From Falsarthrobacter nasiphocae (GTDB lineage Bacteria > Actinomycetota > Actinomycetes > Actinomycetales > Micrococcaceae), in NCBI RefSeq assembly GCF_031456275.1, contig NZ_JAVDUI010000001.1:1880965-1944964 (forward strand): a DNA stretch of 64,000 nucleotides, written 5' to 3'. A program made the position numbers and the translations under genes. The notes under the pieces are model-generated. The model was not told the origin of the DNA. It did no database searches and worked only from the letters and a program-made list of their open reading frames with translations. Below, piece after piece: positions 31,398 through 41,028 of the stretch; position 1 is the first letter of the stretch, and each line of letters begins with the position of its first letter.

Positions 31398-32843
31398 TTA
31401 GATCCCCGCGAGCAGCTCGTTGAGGCCCTCGCTCGAGGACGGGTGCGTGTAGATCGCGTCCCGCAGTGCCGTGTAGGGCAGGTCGTGCTTCATGGCCATC
31501 GTGACCAGGTTGATGACCTCCTGGCTGTCCACCGCGAAGAGCGTGGCGCCGAGGATCCTCCCGGAGGTCTTGTCGACCACGACCTGGTAGAAGCCGTCCG
31601 TCTGCCCGAGCGCCTTGGGCCGCGGCATTGCCGCCAGCTCGGCCACCTTCTTTCGGGCCACCGCCACGTCCCAGCCTTCGTCGGCCGCGCGCTCGCGGGC
31701 CTCGCGCTCCGTGAGACCCACGCGGGAGAACGGGGGCGTGAGGAAGGTCGTGCTCGGGACGGGCCCGCGGTCCTCCGTGGTGCGCCCGGACTCGCCCTTG
31801 CCCGCGAGCAGCTGGTCCTTGAGGATGCGGAAGTCGTCGAACGACACGTACGTGAACTGCGGCCCTCCCTTGACGTCGCCCACGGCCCAGACGCCGGGAG
31901 CGCTCGTGCGCAGGAGGGAGTCGACGACGACGGCGCCTGACTCGTCCGTCTCAACCCCCGCCTCGGCGAGGCCCAGCCCCTCGGTGGCCGGGATGCGGCC
32001 GGCGGAGATGAGCAGGACGTCCGCCTCGACCCGCTCGGCGCTGTCCCCGCCCGCGAGGTTCAGGGTGAGCGGCCCGCCGTCGTCGCCCGCAGAGACGGAC
32101 TCGAGGGTGCGCCCGAGCTTCAGGGCGACCCCCTGCTTCTCCAGGAGCTCCGCGATGGCCTCGGACGCCGCCTCGTCTTCGCGGGGCGCGAGGCGGTCCT
32201 CGCGGCCGATGACCGTGACCTCCGAGCCGAAGCCGGAGTACATGCTCGCGAACTCGAGGCCGATGAAGCCGGAGCCGAGGATTGCGAGGCGGCGCGGCAG
32301 CTCGGTGCGGTCGATGAGCTCGGTGCTCGTGACCACGCGGGGGTCCTCCAGGGGGTTCTCCGGCAGGCCCTCGATGCTCGGCAGGCGGGGCGTGGCGCCC
32401 GTGCCGATGACGACGTTGTCCGCCGTGATCCGAAGGCGGTCCTCGCCGGCCGTCACCTCGACGGTGCGCTCGCCCACGAAGCGGGCCCGGCCCGTGACCA
32501 CCGTGGCGCCCGGGGTCTCCACCATGGCCAGGTTCGCGGCGTTCATCTTCTCCCGGAGCGTCTCCTTGCGCTCCACGGCGCTCGCGTAGAACTCCTCAGG
32601 GGAGGGCGACGACGGGGCCTCGCGGCGCACGTCGGCACTGTGCACGAGGGTCTTGGTGGGCACGCAGCCGATGTTGATGCACGTGCCGCCGTACATGCGG
32701 GAGCTCTGCTCGATGAGCGTCACCTGGCGTCCCGCCTTGGCGAGCTGCACGGCGAGGGACTTTCCCGCCTTGCCGAAGCCGATCACGAGGGTCTCGACAT
32801 GGGTGGATTCGTGGGTGTCAGGGGTGCTGGTCGCGTCAGTCAT
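31398..32843 (-). CDS. RclA-like flavin disulfide reductase
   Basis: A 481-aa FAD-dependent pyridine nucleotide-disulfide oxidoreductase. FAD motif VIGFGKAGKSLAVQLAKAG (19-37), redox Cys pair GGTCINIGCVPTKTLVH (C55, C60), NAD(P) motif LGSGFIGLEFASMYSGFGSEVTV, second FAD motif APGVWAVGDVKGGPQFTYVS, and the C-terminal dimer domain with YTHPSSSEGLNELL. These stretches follow E. coli RclA closely (GFGKAGKTLAV, GGTCINIGCIPTKTLVH, THPSMSESLNDL); RclA is a copper(II) reductase that protects against hypochlorous acid and epithelial stress. The start 32843 begins with a Thr/Ser/His-rich tail before the FAD motif, with AAAGG upstream. Confidence 0.86.
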   Translation of the reverse strand: MTDATSTPDTHESTHVETLVIGFGKAGKSLAVQLAKAGRQVTLIEQSSRMYGGTCINIGCVPTKTLVHSADVRREAPSSPSPEEFYASAVERKETLREKMNAANLAMVETPGATVVTGRARFVGERTVEVTAGEDRLRITADNVVIGTGATPRLPSIEGLPENPLEDPRVVTSTELIDRTELPRRLAILGSGFIGLEFASMYSGFGSEVTVIGREDRLAPREDEAASEAIAELLEKQGVALKLGRTLESVSAGDDGGPLTLNLAGGDSAERVEADVLLISAGRIPATEGLGLAEAGVETDESGAVVVDSLLRTSAPGVWAVGDVKGGPQFTYVSFDDFRILKDQLLAGKGESGRTTEDRGPVPSTTFLTPPFSRVGLTEREARERAADEGWDVAVARKKVAELAAMPRPKALGQTDGFYQVVVDKTSGRILGATLFAVDSQEVINLVTMAMKHDLPYTALRDAIYTHPSSSEGLNELLAGI

Positions 32844-33022
32844 GGCTGCCTTTCGCTCGAAGTGTCCACGTGTCATCAATTCTCTCGCGTTCAACGTCCG
32901 GGCGGCGGTGGCGTATTCCGCGTGTCGAGCAGGAGGCGGGGCAGGGGCGTCGGGAACATGCGAAGGCCGCCCACCGTGCAGGTGAGCGGCTGTGCGCCGT
33001 GGCGCGCGGCACCTCCGCAGGA

Positions 33023-33601
33023 TCAGAAGACCTGGTCTCCCTGGTTCTCGAACGTCTGGGTGACGCCATTGATCTGGAGTCGGTTGGTGATTCGGCCCCC
33101 GAGGATTCCGCCGTCGCCGGCGTGCAGCGTGGTGTAGAAGCGGTGCTGCCCGTTGAGGCGGTACACGTCGCTCGGGTTGAACGTGATGACCCACTCGTAG
33201 TCGGTGCCGCCGATCGGGTGGTGCTTGGTCTTGGCCACGTCGTAGGTCTTGACGACCTGCGTGATGCGGTCCAGCTGGGCGAGTGTCACGGTGCGGAACC
33301 GGTTGACGCTGCCCGCGTTGCGGGTGACGGTCACGGTGAGGCTGACCGTGCTGATGTCATCGGGAGCAGCGCAGCCGCCCACGGGCTGGGTGCCGGGCTC
33401 GACGACGGTCCAGAACGAGACGGTGCCGAGCGCCCCGTCGATGCCAACGTATTGGACATTCTCGATCCTGTAGTTCCAGTTGCTCCAGGGGGTGCAGTGC
33501 TTGGAGGCGGCGCGGGCCGGGGCTGCAGAGGCCAGCGCGACGGCGGGGGCGGACCACGCGGCGCCTGCGGCGATCTTGCGACGTGGGATGGACTGTGCCA
33601 A
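33023..33601 (-). CDS. Secreted protein of unknown function with Tat-type signal
   Basis: A 192-aa precursor. The N-terminus has twin Arg and a hydrophobic stretch ending in a signal-peptidase site (PRRKIAAGAAWSAPAVALASA, then APARA|AS, cut near residue 31), the pattern of many Micrococcaceae secreted proteins. The mature part (~160 aa) is predicted mostly beta (SLTVTVTRNAGSVNRFRTVTL, TDYEWVITFNPSDVYRL) and has two Cys (C36 and one in GGCAAPDD) that could pair. No family is recognised. TTG 33601 is chosen as start because GAGGAG lies seven to twelve bases before it; TTG 33631 has none. A DtxR/IdeR-type palindrome core lies ~50 bases upstream, suggesting iron control. Confidence 0.7.
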   Translation of the reverse strand: MAQSIPRRKIAAGAAWSAPAVALASAAPARAASKHCTPWSNWNYRIENVQYVGIDGALGTVSFWTVVEPGTQPVGGCAAPDDISTVSLTVTVTRNAGSVNRFRTVTLAQLDRITQVVKTYDVAKTKHHPIGGTDYEWVITFNPSDVYRLNGQHRFYTTLHAGDGGILGGRITNRLQINGVTQTFENQGDQVF

Positions 33602-33626
33602 GGGTGTCTCCTCATTCGGGTGGGTG

Positions 33627-33646
33627 GACAATTGTTTTCAATTGTC
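33627..33646. repeat. Perfect 8-bp inverted repeat GACAATTG-TTTT-CAATTGTC
   Basis: Arms at 33627-33634 and 33639-33646 with a TTTT spacer, 25 bases upstream of the TTG start of the secreted-protein gene. Its position over the likely leader or promoter suggests an operator or an mRNA hairpin near the ribosome site. Confidence 0.55.
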
Positions 33647-33649
33647 ATC

Positions 33650-33660
33650 GTTAGCCTAAC
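33650..33660 (-). promoter_or_regulatory. DtxR/IdeR-type palindrome core GTTAGCCTAAC
   Basis: A perfect 5-1-5 palindrome identical to the centre of the 19-bp iron box (TTAGGTTAGSCTAACCTAA) bound by DtxR/IdeR. The outer four bases on each side do not match well, so this may be a half-strength site. It lies ~50 bases upstream of the secreted-protein start on the minus strand. Confidence 0.45.
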
Positions 33661-34148
33661 TAGATGTTGAATAAGTAGTCAAGGCGTTCGTCTTACTTTT
33701 TGGACACCTGGGTTCGCAGTGGTGCTTGTGCGCACTGAGCCTTCCATGCCGCTTGTCGCTTGGGGCGCCCCCTGGGGCCGGGTCGGATGTCCCAGTCAAT
33801 GAACCACCCAGATCGCTCCTGTCTGGCGGGCGCGGGTGGCCTCGCGGGCGGGGAGGGGTCACGCCGCGGGGGTACCGCTCGCGTGGGTTCTTCGGCCGCG
33901 CACTCGGGCACGAGCCCTATGCAACAGTCGCGTGGCCCAAAGGCGAGGCCTGGGGTTTCGGTGACCAGGGACTCGCGGGTGCAGGTGGCCTAAGGGGCCT
34001 CCGGATGAGTGTCGGTCTGCGCCATGAATGATCGAACTGCGCTCGGAGCGGAGCCTGATGTCGCGGGTCGAAGGCCGGGAAGCTGACGTGGATCGGCTGA
34101 CGATGCCGTGAATCGGCAGGCGGGGACCGCGGGGCCCCGACAGACAGC

Positions 34149-34195
34149 GAGAGCCCCCGCCCGTTCAGCGCATTGACTGACAGGCGGGGGCTCTC
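34149..34195 (-). terminator. Terminator of tRNA-Arg
   Basis: Stem GAGAGCCCCCGCC (34149-34161) / GGCGGGGGCTCTC (34183-34195), 13 bp, with TCAG/CTGA pairs inside the loop that can extend it. It starts six bases after the CCA end of the minus-strand tRNA gene. Confidence 0.82.
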
Positions 34196-34200
34196 TTGTG

Positions 34201-34276
34201 TGGTGCCCGCGACAGGATTCGAACCTACGACCTTCTGCTCCGGAGGCAGACGCTCTATCCACTGAGCTACGCGGGC
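34201..34276 (-). tRNA. tRNA-Arg (anticodon CCG), CCA encoded
   Basis: Reading the minus strand: acceptor GCCCGCG pairs with CGCGGGC; D-arm region TAGCTCAGTGGATAGAGC; anticodon stem TCTGC/GCAGA with loop CTCCGGA giving anticodon CCG; T-arm with GTTCGAATC; discriminator A and genomic CCA (34203-34201). Total 76 nt. It decodes CGG, a frequent Arg codon in high-GC genomes. argS, which charges it, lies next door on the other strand. Confidence 0.95.
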
Positions 34277-34460
34277 CGCTTGCGCATGAAACACGCGCAT
34301 CACCGAGATTAGCAGTTCTTGACGGGGGATGAGGAATCGGCGGCCCCGTCGTCGTGATCCCTGAGGGAAGACGGACCGGACACCCGCCCCCGCACCGTCA
34401 AGGGGAGGCCAGGGCGGGCCGGCGCCTGCGGACGCCCGAGCGGTCCAGCGCCGTGCCGCC

Positions 34461-34466
34461 TAGAAT
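34461..34466 (+). promoter_or_regulatory. argS: argS -10 element, leaderless arrangement
   Basis: TAGAAT (34461-34466) is a strong -10 box placed only six bases before the argS GTG at 34473, so transcription should begin on or next to the start codon. No Shine-Dalgarno is present. A good -35 is not visible. Leaderless mRNAs are frequent in actinobacteria. Confidence 0.55.
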
Positions 34467-34472
34467 GGGCGG

Positions 34473-36122
34473 GTGACTCCAGAACAACTCTCCGCAGCCC
34501 TGACCGCCGCCCTCTCCGCCGCTATCGAGGCGGGGGACCTCCGCCTCCCCGAAGGCGAGTCCCTGCCCGAGGTCCGAGTGGAGCGCCCCAAGTCGCGAGC
34601 TCACGGAGACTGGGCCACGAACATCGCCCTCCAGCTGGGCAAGAAGGCAGGCATGGCGCCGCGCGCGCTCGCCGAACTCCTCATCCCGCGCTTCACGGAG
34701 ATCGAGGGCGTCTCGAGCGTCGAGATCGCCGGCCCGGGCTTCCTCAACCTCCGTCTCGACGCGGCCTCGACGGGCCAGCTTGCCGCCGCGATCCTCGAGC
34801 AGGGCGCCGCCTACGGGCGCAACGACTCCCTCGCCGGGCAGGTCATCAACGTCGAGTTCGTCTCCGCCAACCCGACCGGCCCCCTCCATATCGGCCACAC
34901 CCGCTGGGCCGCGCTCGGCGACGCGCTGGGCCGCGTCCTCTCCGCCAGCGGCGCGGACGTCACCCGCGAGTACTACATCAACGACGCCGGCACGCAGATG
35001 AACGTCTTCGCAGCCTCGATCCTCGCGCGCCTCAAGGGGGAGAGCGTCCCCGAGGGCGGGTACCCCGGCGCGTACGTCCAGGAGCTCGCGGACGCGATCG
35101 CCGCGGACCACCCTGACGTCAAGGAGCTCACGGACGAGGCCGCGCTCCCCGTCCTCCGGGCCGAGGGCTACGCGCTCCAGATGCAGGACATCAAGGACAC
35201 GCTCGCGGCCTTCAACGTCGAGTTCGACACCTACTTCTCCGAGTCTGACCTGCACGAGTCGGGCGCCGTCGAGAAGGCTGTCGAGCGCCTCCGCGAGCAG
35301 GGCCACGTCTACGAGCAGGACGGGGCGGTCTGGCTGCGCACCACCGACTTCACGGACGACAAGGACCGGGTCATGATCCGCGCCAACGGCGAGCCCACCT
35401 ACTTCGCCGCCGACGCCGCCTACTACCTCTCCAAGAAGGACCGCGGCTACGACCAGAAGATCTACCTCCTCGGCGCCGACCACCACGGCTACATCGGCCG
35501 CCTCAAGGCCATCGCCAGCGCGGCGGGGGACAACGCGGACCACAACATCGAGATCCTCATCGGCCAGCTCATCAGCGTCAACGGGGCCCGCCTGTCCAAG
35601 CGGGCCGGCAACATCATCGAGCTCAAGGACCTCGTCGAGTGGCTCGGCACGGACGCGCTGCGCTACTCCCTGGCGCGCTTCCCGGCGGACTCGCCCATGA
35701 CGATCGACCCGGACCTGCTGCGCTCGCGGACCAACGACAACCCCGTCTTCTACGTCCAGTACGCCCACGCTCGCTCCTGCTCCGCAGCGGAGAAGGCCGA
35801 GGCCGCCGGCGTGACGCGCACCGGTTTCGAGCCGGCCCGCCTCGATTCGGCGGGCGACGAGGCACTCTTGGCCGCGCTGAGCCGCTTCCCCGCCGTCGTC
35901 GCCGAAGCCGCCCGCTTCCGCGAGCCGCACCGGGTGGCGCGCTATCTCGAGTCCCTCGCGAGCGACTACCACTCCTGGTATGGGGAGAACCGCATCGCGC
36001 CGCGCGCGGGCGAGGACCTGACCCCCGCGCACCACGCGCGCCGCCACCTCAACGACGCGACGACGCAGGTCTTGGCCAATGGACTCGCGTTGCTCGGCGT
36101 CTCCGCTCCGACAAGGATGTAG
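34473..36122 (+). CDS. argS: Arginyl-tRNA synthetase
   Basis: A 549-aa class I synthetase. N-terminal Arg-tRNA recognition domain (~1-100), catalytic HIGH motif at residues 139-142 (NPTGPLHIGHTRW), the KMSKS-equivalent region GARLSKRAGN, and the all-helical DALR anticodon-binding domain at the C-terminus (RVARYLESLASDYHSWYGENRI). The GTG start sits right behind a TAGAAT -10 box. Downstream lysA starts three bases after the stop; argS-lysA-hom-thrC-thrB is a well-known actinobacterial order. Confidence 0.95.
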   Translation: MTPEQLSAALTAALSAAIEAGDLRLPEGESLPEVRVERPKSRAHGDWATNIALQLGKKAGMAPRALAELLIPRFTEIEGVSSVEIAGPGFLNLRLDAASTGQLAAAILEQGAAYGRNDSLAGQVINVEFVSANPTGPLHIGHTRWAALGDALGRVLSASGADVTREYYINDAGTQMNVFAASILARLKGESVPEGGYPGAYVQELADAIAADHPDVKELTDEAALPVLRAEGYALQMQDIKDTLAAFNVEFDTYFSESDLHESGAVEKAVERLREQGHVYEQDGAVWLRTTDFTDDKDRVMIRANGEPTYFAADAAYYLSKKDRGYDQKIYLLGADHHGYIGRLKAIASAAGDNADHNIEILIGQLISVNGARLSKRAGNIIELKDLVEWLGTDALRYSLARFPADSPMTIDPDLLRSRTNDNPVFYVQYAHARSCSAAEKAEAAGVTRTGFEPARLDSAGDEALLAALSRFPAVVAEAARFREPHRVARYLESLASDYHSWYGENRIAPRAGEDLTPAHHARRHLNDATTQVLANGLALLGVSAPTRM

Positions 36123-36125
36123 GGC

Positions 36126-37532
36126 ATGAACGCGCACGCCCCTGCCTGGCTCACGGTCCCAGACGACGTCAACGCCCTGCGCCCGGATGAGTGGGCGGCC
36201 GACGTCGCCCGGTCGGCCGCGGGGGAGGTGTCCGTCGCCGGCCTCCCCGCGGCGGAGCTCGCGCGCGAGTTCGGCACCCCGCTCTTCGTCCTGAGCGAGG
36301 AGGACTTCCGCCGCCGAGCGCGCCTGTTCCGCGACACCTTCGCGGAGGCGTTCAAGAGGATCGGTGCCGAGGCCGAGGTCTACTATGCGGGCAAGTCGTT
36401 CCTCTGCACGGAGGTCGCGCGCTGGGTCGAGTCCGAGGGTCTCGGCCTGGACACGTGCTCGGCGGGGGAGATGCTCGTGGCCAGGCGGGCCGGCTTCCCG
36501 GCCGCGCGGGTCGCGCTCCACGGCAACAACAAGTCGGCGGCGGAGATCGCGCGGGCATTGGACGACGGCGTTGGCCGCATCGTCTCGGACTCGCTCGACG
36601 AGCTGAGCCTCGTTGAGCGGATCGCGCGGGAACGCGGCGTCGTCGCCCCCGTCATGCTCCGGCTCAAGACCGGGGTGCAGGCGCACACCCACGAGTCCAT
36701 CGCCACGGCGCACGAGGACCAGAAGTTCGGCCTCTCGATGGCCTCAGACGAGGGACGCAGCGAGGCGCACGAGGCCGCCGCCCGGGCCATCGCGAGCGAG
36801 CACCTCGAGCTCCTCGGCGTCCACGCCCATGTGGGATCGCAGATCTTCGAGCCCACGGGCTTCGAGCAGAGCGCTGCGCGTCTCATCGCCTTCCTTGCGG
36901 AGATCCGGGACGAGCACGGGGTTGAGCTGAGTGAGCTGGACCTCGGCGGCGGACACGGCATCGCGTACACCCCCGAGGACACGCCCCGCCCCGTCGCGGA
37001 GCTCGCCGAGGCGAGCGCGGACGTCGTCGCCCGCGAGTGCGCGGCCCACTCCCTGGCCGTCCCGAGTGTGTCTGTGGAGCCCGGCCGCGCCATCGTCGGC
37101 CCCACGACCTTCACGCTCTACGAGGCCGGGACGGTCAAGGATGTCCGCCTCGAGTCCGGCGCGGGTGGCGCGGTGCGGCGCTATGTCGCGGTGGACGGCG
37201 GCATGAGCGACAACCCCCGTCCCGTCCTCTACGGGGCGGACTACTCGGTGACGCTCGCCTCGCGCACGTCTGCTGCGGAGCCGGTCCTCAGCCGGGTCGT
37301 CGGCAAGCACTGCGAGTCCGGTGACATCGTGGTCCGCTACGCCTACCTGCCCGGCGACGTGGCCGCTGGGGACCTCCTCGCGGTTCCGGCCACGGGCGCC
37401 TACTGCTGGGCGCTGTCCAGCAACTATAACTACCTTCCCCGCCCGGCCGTCGTCGCGGTGCGCGGCGGCGAGGCGCGGCTGATCGTCCGCCGTGAGACGG
37501 AGGACGACCTGCTGGCGCGCGACATCGGCTGA
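36126..37532 (+). CDS. lysA: Diaminopimelate decarboxylase
   Basis: Final step of lysine synthesis: PLP-dependent decarboxylation of meso-diaminopimelate. 468 aa with an alanine-racemase-like barrel; PLP Lys is K90 in EVYYAGKSF. The HVGSQIFEP motif, the PLP-phosphate loop LGGGHGIAY, the substrate residues around VEPGRAIVG, and the C-terminal GKHCESGDIV and GAYCWALSSNYNYLPRPAVV are all present. Co-transcribed with argS (3-base gap). Confidence 0.95.
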   Translation: MNAHAPAWLTVPDDVNALRPDEWAADVARSAAGEVSVAGLPAAELAREFGTPLFVLSEEDFRRRARLFRDTFAEAFKRIGAEAEVYYAGKSFLCTEVARWVESEGLGLDTCSAGEMLVARRAGFPAARVALHGNNKSAAEIARALDDGVGRIVSDSLDELSLVERIARERGVVAPVMLRLKTGVQAHTHESIATAHEDQKFGLSMASDEGRSEAHEAAARAIASEHLELLGVHAHVGSQIFEPTGFEQSAARLIAFLAEIRDEHGVELSELDLGGGHGIAYTPEDTPRPVAELAEASADVVARECAAHSLAVPSVSVEPGRAIVGPTTFTLYEAGTVKDVRLESGAGGAVRRYVAVDGGMSDNPRPVLYGADYSVTLASRTSAAEPVLSRVVGKHCESGDIVVRYAYLPGDVAAGDLLAVPATGAYCWALSSNYNYLPRPAVVAVRGGEARLIVRRETEDDLLARDIG

Positions 37533-37619
37533 GCACGGCTGACCGGCGCCGGGCCCCCGCCGTCAACGACGCCGCCCTGAAGGACCCAGACCTGACCCCG
37601 TTCTAGGAGACCGCACATC

Positions 37620-38933
37620 ATGGCCCCGAGCCCCACTGCACTCTCCGTAGCCCTCCTCGGCTGCGGCACTGTCGGCCAGGAAGTGGCCCGCATTCTCATG
37701 GAGGACGCGGAGGAGCTCGCCGCGCGCACGGGGGCCCGTCTGGACCTCGTCGGGGTGGGCGTGCGGGACACCTCGGCTGATCGCGGGCCGCACGTGAGCC
37801 GAGACATCGTCACTGCGGACCTCGAGGGGCTCGTGGACCGGGCCGACATCGTCGTGGAGCTCATGGGCGGCCTTGAGCCGGCCGGGTCGCTCATCCTCCG
37901 GGCCCTGCGCGCGGGCAAGACCGTCGTCTCCGCGAACAAGGCGCTCATCGCCGCCCGCCTCGAGGAGCTGTCGACGGCTGCCACGGAGAGCGGAGTGCAG
38001 TTCTCCTACGAGGCTGCCGTTGCGGGAGCCATCCCCATCCTGCGCCCCATCCGGGACTCGCTGGCCGGCGACCGGATCACGTCCATCATGGGCATCGTCA
38101 ACGGCACGACGAACTACATCCTCGACATGATGACCACGCACGGCTCGGGGTTCGACGACGCGCTGGCGCGTGCCCAGGAGCTCGGTTACGCGGAGGCGGA
38201 CCCCACGGCCGATGTCGGGGGCGGGGACGCCGCGGCGAAGGCGGCCATCCTGGCCTCCCTCGGCCTGCACACCGTCTTCCCCCTCGAGGCTGTGCACACC
38301 GAGGGCATCACCGAGGTGACGAGCCGCGACATCGAGGCCGCACGCGCGTCCGGCCACGTCATCCGCTTCTTGGCCATCGCCGAGCGGGTGGCACGCGAAG
38401 GCGGCGCGGACGCCGCCTCGGTCCGTGTTCACCCCACGCTCGTGCCCGCCGATCATCCGCTCGCGGCCGTCCGCGGCGCGTTCAACGCCGTCTACGTCAC
38501 CGCGGACAACGCGGGCGAGCTGATGTTCATGGGCCAGGGTGCGGGCGGCGCCCCCACCGCCTCGGCCGTCATGGGCGACCTGGTCTCGGCGGCCCGGCGG
38601 GTCGTCGCCGGCGGACCGGGCCGGACGGAGGCGGCGGCCCGAAGCATCGAGGCGCTGCCCTTCGCTGAGTCGCGGACGAGGTACGCAGTCGCTGTCGTCG
38701 TCGAGGACCGCCCGGGCGTCCTGGAGCAGATTGCGCGCGTCTTCTCGGCGCACGGCCAGTCCATCGAGTCCATGTCCCAGGGCCGTGCGCCCGAGGGAGC
38801 GGACGCGGCGGCGGAGCTCCGCATCATCACCCACGAGGGCGCGGAGGGGGACCTGCACGCGACCGTCCAGGACCTCGCCTCCCTGCCGTCCGTCATCCGC
38901 AAGCCCACCTTCATGCGAGTAGGAGCGAAATAG
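37620..38933 (+). CDS. hom: Homoserine dehydrogenase with ACT domain
   Basis: Reduces aspartate semialdehyde to homoserine on the path to threonine and methionine. 437 aa: NAD(P) motif GCGTVG (14-19), catalytic domain with [14 protein letters not shown] and [20 protein letters not shown], and a C-terminal ACT domain (~355-430, [34 protein letters not shown]) that in corynebacteria gives feedback inhibition by threonine. A GGAG precedes the ATG. Confidence 0.95.
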   Translation: MAPSPTALSVALLGCGTVGQEVARILMEDAEELAARTGARLDLVGVGVRDTSADRGPHVSRDIVTADLEGLVDRADIVVELMGGLEPAGSLILRALRAGKTVVSANKALIAARLEELSTAATESGVQFSYEAAVAGAIPILRPIRDSLAGDRITSIMGIVNGTTNYILDMMTTHGSGFDDALARAQELGYAEADPTADVGGGDAAAKAAILASLGLHTVFPLEAVHTEGITEVTSRDIEAARASGHVIRFLAIAERVAREGGADAASVRVHPTLVPADHPLAAVRGAFNAVYVTADNAGELMFMGQGAGGAPTASAVMGDLVSAARRVVAGGPGRTEAAARSIEALPFAESRTRYAVAVVVEDRPGVLEQIARVFSAHGQSIESMSQGRAPEGADAAAELRIITHEGAEGDLHATVQDLASLPSVIRKPTFMRVGAK

Positions 38934-38935
38934 CC

Positions 38936-40036
38936 ATGGCCCATGTCTGGCGCGGAGTGATCCGCGAGTATGCCGACCGCCTCCCCGTCACCGAGGAGAC
39001 GCGCGTCATCACGCTCGGCGAGGGCGGCACCCCGCTCGTTGAGGCGCCGAAGCTCTCCGCGCACACGGGCAACCGGGTCCTCCTCAAGGTCGAGGGGATG
39101 AACCCCACCGGCTCGTTCAAGGACCGCGGCATGACGATGGCCGTGACGAGCGGGATCGCGGACGGGGCCGAGGCCGTGGTCTGCGCCTCGACGGGCAACA
39201 CGTCCGCGTCCGCCGCGGCCTACGCCGCGCAGGCGGGCATCACGTGCGCCGTTCTCGTGCCCAACGGGAAGATTGCGATGGGCAAGCTCTCGCAGGCCGT
39301 GGCGCACGGCGCGGAGCTCCTGCAGGTCGAGGGCAACTTCGACGACTGCCTCGAGATCGCCCGCAAGCTCTCCGAGAACTACCCTGCGTACCTCGTCAAC
39401 TCCGTCAACCCGGCACGCATCGAGGGCCAGAAGACGGCCTCCTTCGAGGTCGTCGACCTCCTCGGCGACGCCCCGGACTTCCACTTCCTGCCCGTCGGGA
39501 ACGCCGGGAACATCACCGCGTACTGGAAGGGGTACAAGGAGTATGCGGAGGAGTTCACGACGGCGGACGGGCGTGTGCTTCCCGCCGTCTCGACGAAGCG
39601 ACCCGCCATGATGGGCTTTCAGGCGGCCGGCGCGGCGCCGCTCGTGGCCGGCTACCCCGTCACGGAGCCGGAGACCATCGCCACGGCCATCCGGATCGGC
39701 AACCCCGCCTCGTGGGACGGCGCCATTGCGGCGCGGGACGAGTCCGGGGGGCGGATCGACTCGGTCTCGGACGAGGAGATCCTCGAGGCTCACCGCTGGC
39801 TCTCCGCGAAGGAGGGCGTGTTCGTCGAACCCGCCTCTGCGGCGGGAGTGGCCGGGCTGCTCAAGATGCACGAGGCGGGGGAGCTGCCGAGCGGCAAGAC
39901 CATCGTCATCACCGTGACGGGACACGGGCTCAAGGACCCCCAGTGGGCGCTGCGGGCCGCGGACGGCTCGGACATCACTCCGACGGTCGTCGAGAACGAC
40001 GTCGTCCAGGTGGCCGCTGCCCTGGGCCTCGCGTGA
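38936..40036 (+). CDS. thrC: Threonine synthase
   Basis: PLP enzyme converting O-phosphohomoserine to threonine. 366 aa; PLP Lys K62 in [10 protein letters not shown], Gly/Ser/Asn loop [15 protein letters not shown], and the [13 protein letters not shown] motif. It begins three bases after hom and its stop overlaps the thrB start, so the thr genes are tightly coupled. Confidence 0.96.
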   Translation: MAHVWRGVIREYADRLPVTEETRVITLGEGGTPLVEAPKLSAHTGNRVLLKVEGMNPTGSFKDRGMTMAVTSGIADGAEAVVCASTGNTSASAAAYAAQAGITCAVLVPNGKIAMGKLSQAVAHGAELLQVEGNFDDCLEIARKLSENYPAYLVNSVNPARIEGQKTASFEVVDLLGDAPDFHFLPVGNAGNITAYWKGYKEYAEEFTTADGRVLPAVSTKRPAMMGFQAAGAAPLVAGYPVTEPETIATAIRIGNPASWDGAIAARDESGGRIDSVSDEEILEAHRWLSAKEGVFVEPASAAGVAGLLKMHEAGELPSGKTIVITVTGHGLKDPQWALRAADGSDITPTVVENDVVQVAAALGLA

Positions 40037-41028
40037 GCCCCGCCGGCGGCATTCTCCGCCTGGGGGAGGTCGTCACGGTCTCCGTGCCCGCGACGAGCGC
40101 GAACCTGGGCCCCGGATTCGACTCGGCCGGCCTCGCGCTGGGCCTCCGCGACTCCGTGACCGCCCGCCTCGAGCGCGCCGGCGAGGAGAGCGCACCGTTC
40201 TCGGCCCAGGTGCGCGTCTCCGGCCACGGTGCGGACAGCCTGCCCTCGGACGCGACGCACCTCATCGCGGACCTCATGGCCCGCTCCTGGAGGGAGCTCG
40301 GCGCCGACCTCACCGGGCTCGTCCTGGAGCTCTCCTGCGAGAACGTCATTCCCCACGCACGGGGACTGGGCTCGAGCGCGGCGGCAATCGTCGGCGCGCT
40401 CTCCGCCGCCGCGGCCCTCGTCGAGGACCCGGATCTGAGGCCCTCACAGGCGGACATCTTCCAGCGGGCGAGCCGCCTCGAAGGGCACCCGGACAACGTC
40501 GCCCCAGCCGTGTTCGGCGGCCTGAGCGTCTCGTGGACGGAGGACGCTGGGGGCGGGCGCTTCGAGACGGCCGTGGTCCAGCCCTCGGCGGGGGTGACGC
40601 CCGTCGTCGGCATCCCCGAGTTCGAGGTGAAGACGGAGGCGGTGCGCGCCGCCCTCCCCGCCGCCGTGCCCCACGCGCTCGCCGCCGCGAATGCGGGGCG
40701 CGCGGCACTTCTGCTCCTCGCCTTCACCGAGCGGCCCGAGCTCCTCATGGCCGCGACTCGCGACTACCTGCACCAGGACGCCCGGGCGAGCGCGATGCCC
40801 GAGGCCTATGAGGCGATGCAGTCGCTGCGCTCGGCGTCCGTCGCTGCGGCGATCTCCGGTGCGGGCCCCACGGTCATCGCGCTCGCCCGGGACGCGGGGG
40901 AGGCCGACGCCGCCTCGCAGGAGTTCGCACGGCGCGGCTTCGCCGTCCTGACGCCCGAATTCACGGACTGCGGTGCTAGGGTGGAGTTGTCGTCGAATCG
41001 CGAGGCCGCCTCTGGAACCTCGGGTTGA
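40033..41028 (+). CDS. thrB: Homoserine kinase
   Basis: GHMP-family kinase that phosphorylates homoserine. 331 aa; N-terminal [22 protein letters not shown] loop GLGSSAAA (111-118) and the C-terminal GHMP motif [11 protein letters not shown]. The GTG at 40033 overlaps the TGA of thrC. The last ~25 residues are poorly conserved. A candidate -10 for rho lies within its 3' end. Confidence 0.94.
   Translation: MSPAGGILRLGEVVTVSVPATSANLGPGFDSAGLALGLRDSVTARLERAGEESAPFSAQVRVSGHGADSLPSDATHLIADLMARSWRELGADLTGLVLELSCENVIPHARGLGSSAAAIVGALSAAAALVEDPDLRPSQADIFQRASRLEGHPDNVAPAVFGGLSVSWTEDAGGGRFETAVVQPSAGVTPVVGIPEFEVKTEAVRAALPAAVPHALAAANAGRAALLLLAFTERPELLMAATRDYLHQDARASAMPEAYEAMQSLRSASVAAAISGAGPTVIALARDAGEADAASQEFARRGFAVLTPEFTDCGARVELSSNREAASGTSG

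Larger units (their letters stand above)
33602..34148. other. 547-base region without recognisable gene
   Basis: The first ~110 bases are AT-rich and hold the promoter region of the secreted-protein gene, with the GACAATTG inverted repeat and the GTTAGCCTAAC palindrome listed separately. From ~33720 to 34148 the sequence is GC-rich; short open frames on both strands have compositionally biased, unfamiliar translations and no ribosome binding sites. I see no RNA gene, insertion sequence or tandem repeat in it. Confidence 0.55.

Noticed and set aside
33726-34031. 101-codon plus-strand frame in the tRNA-side gap
   Set aside because: Biased Gly/Arg/Pro composition, no ribosome site, no similarity to any family I know.
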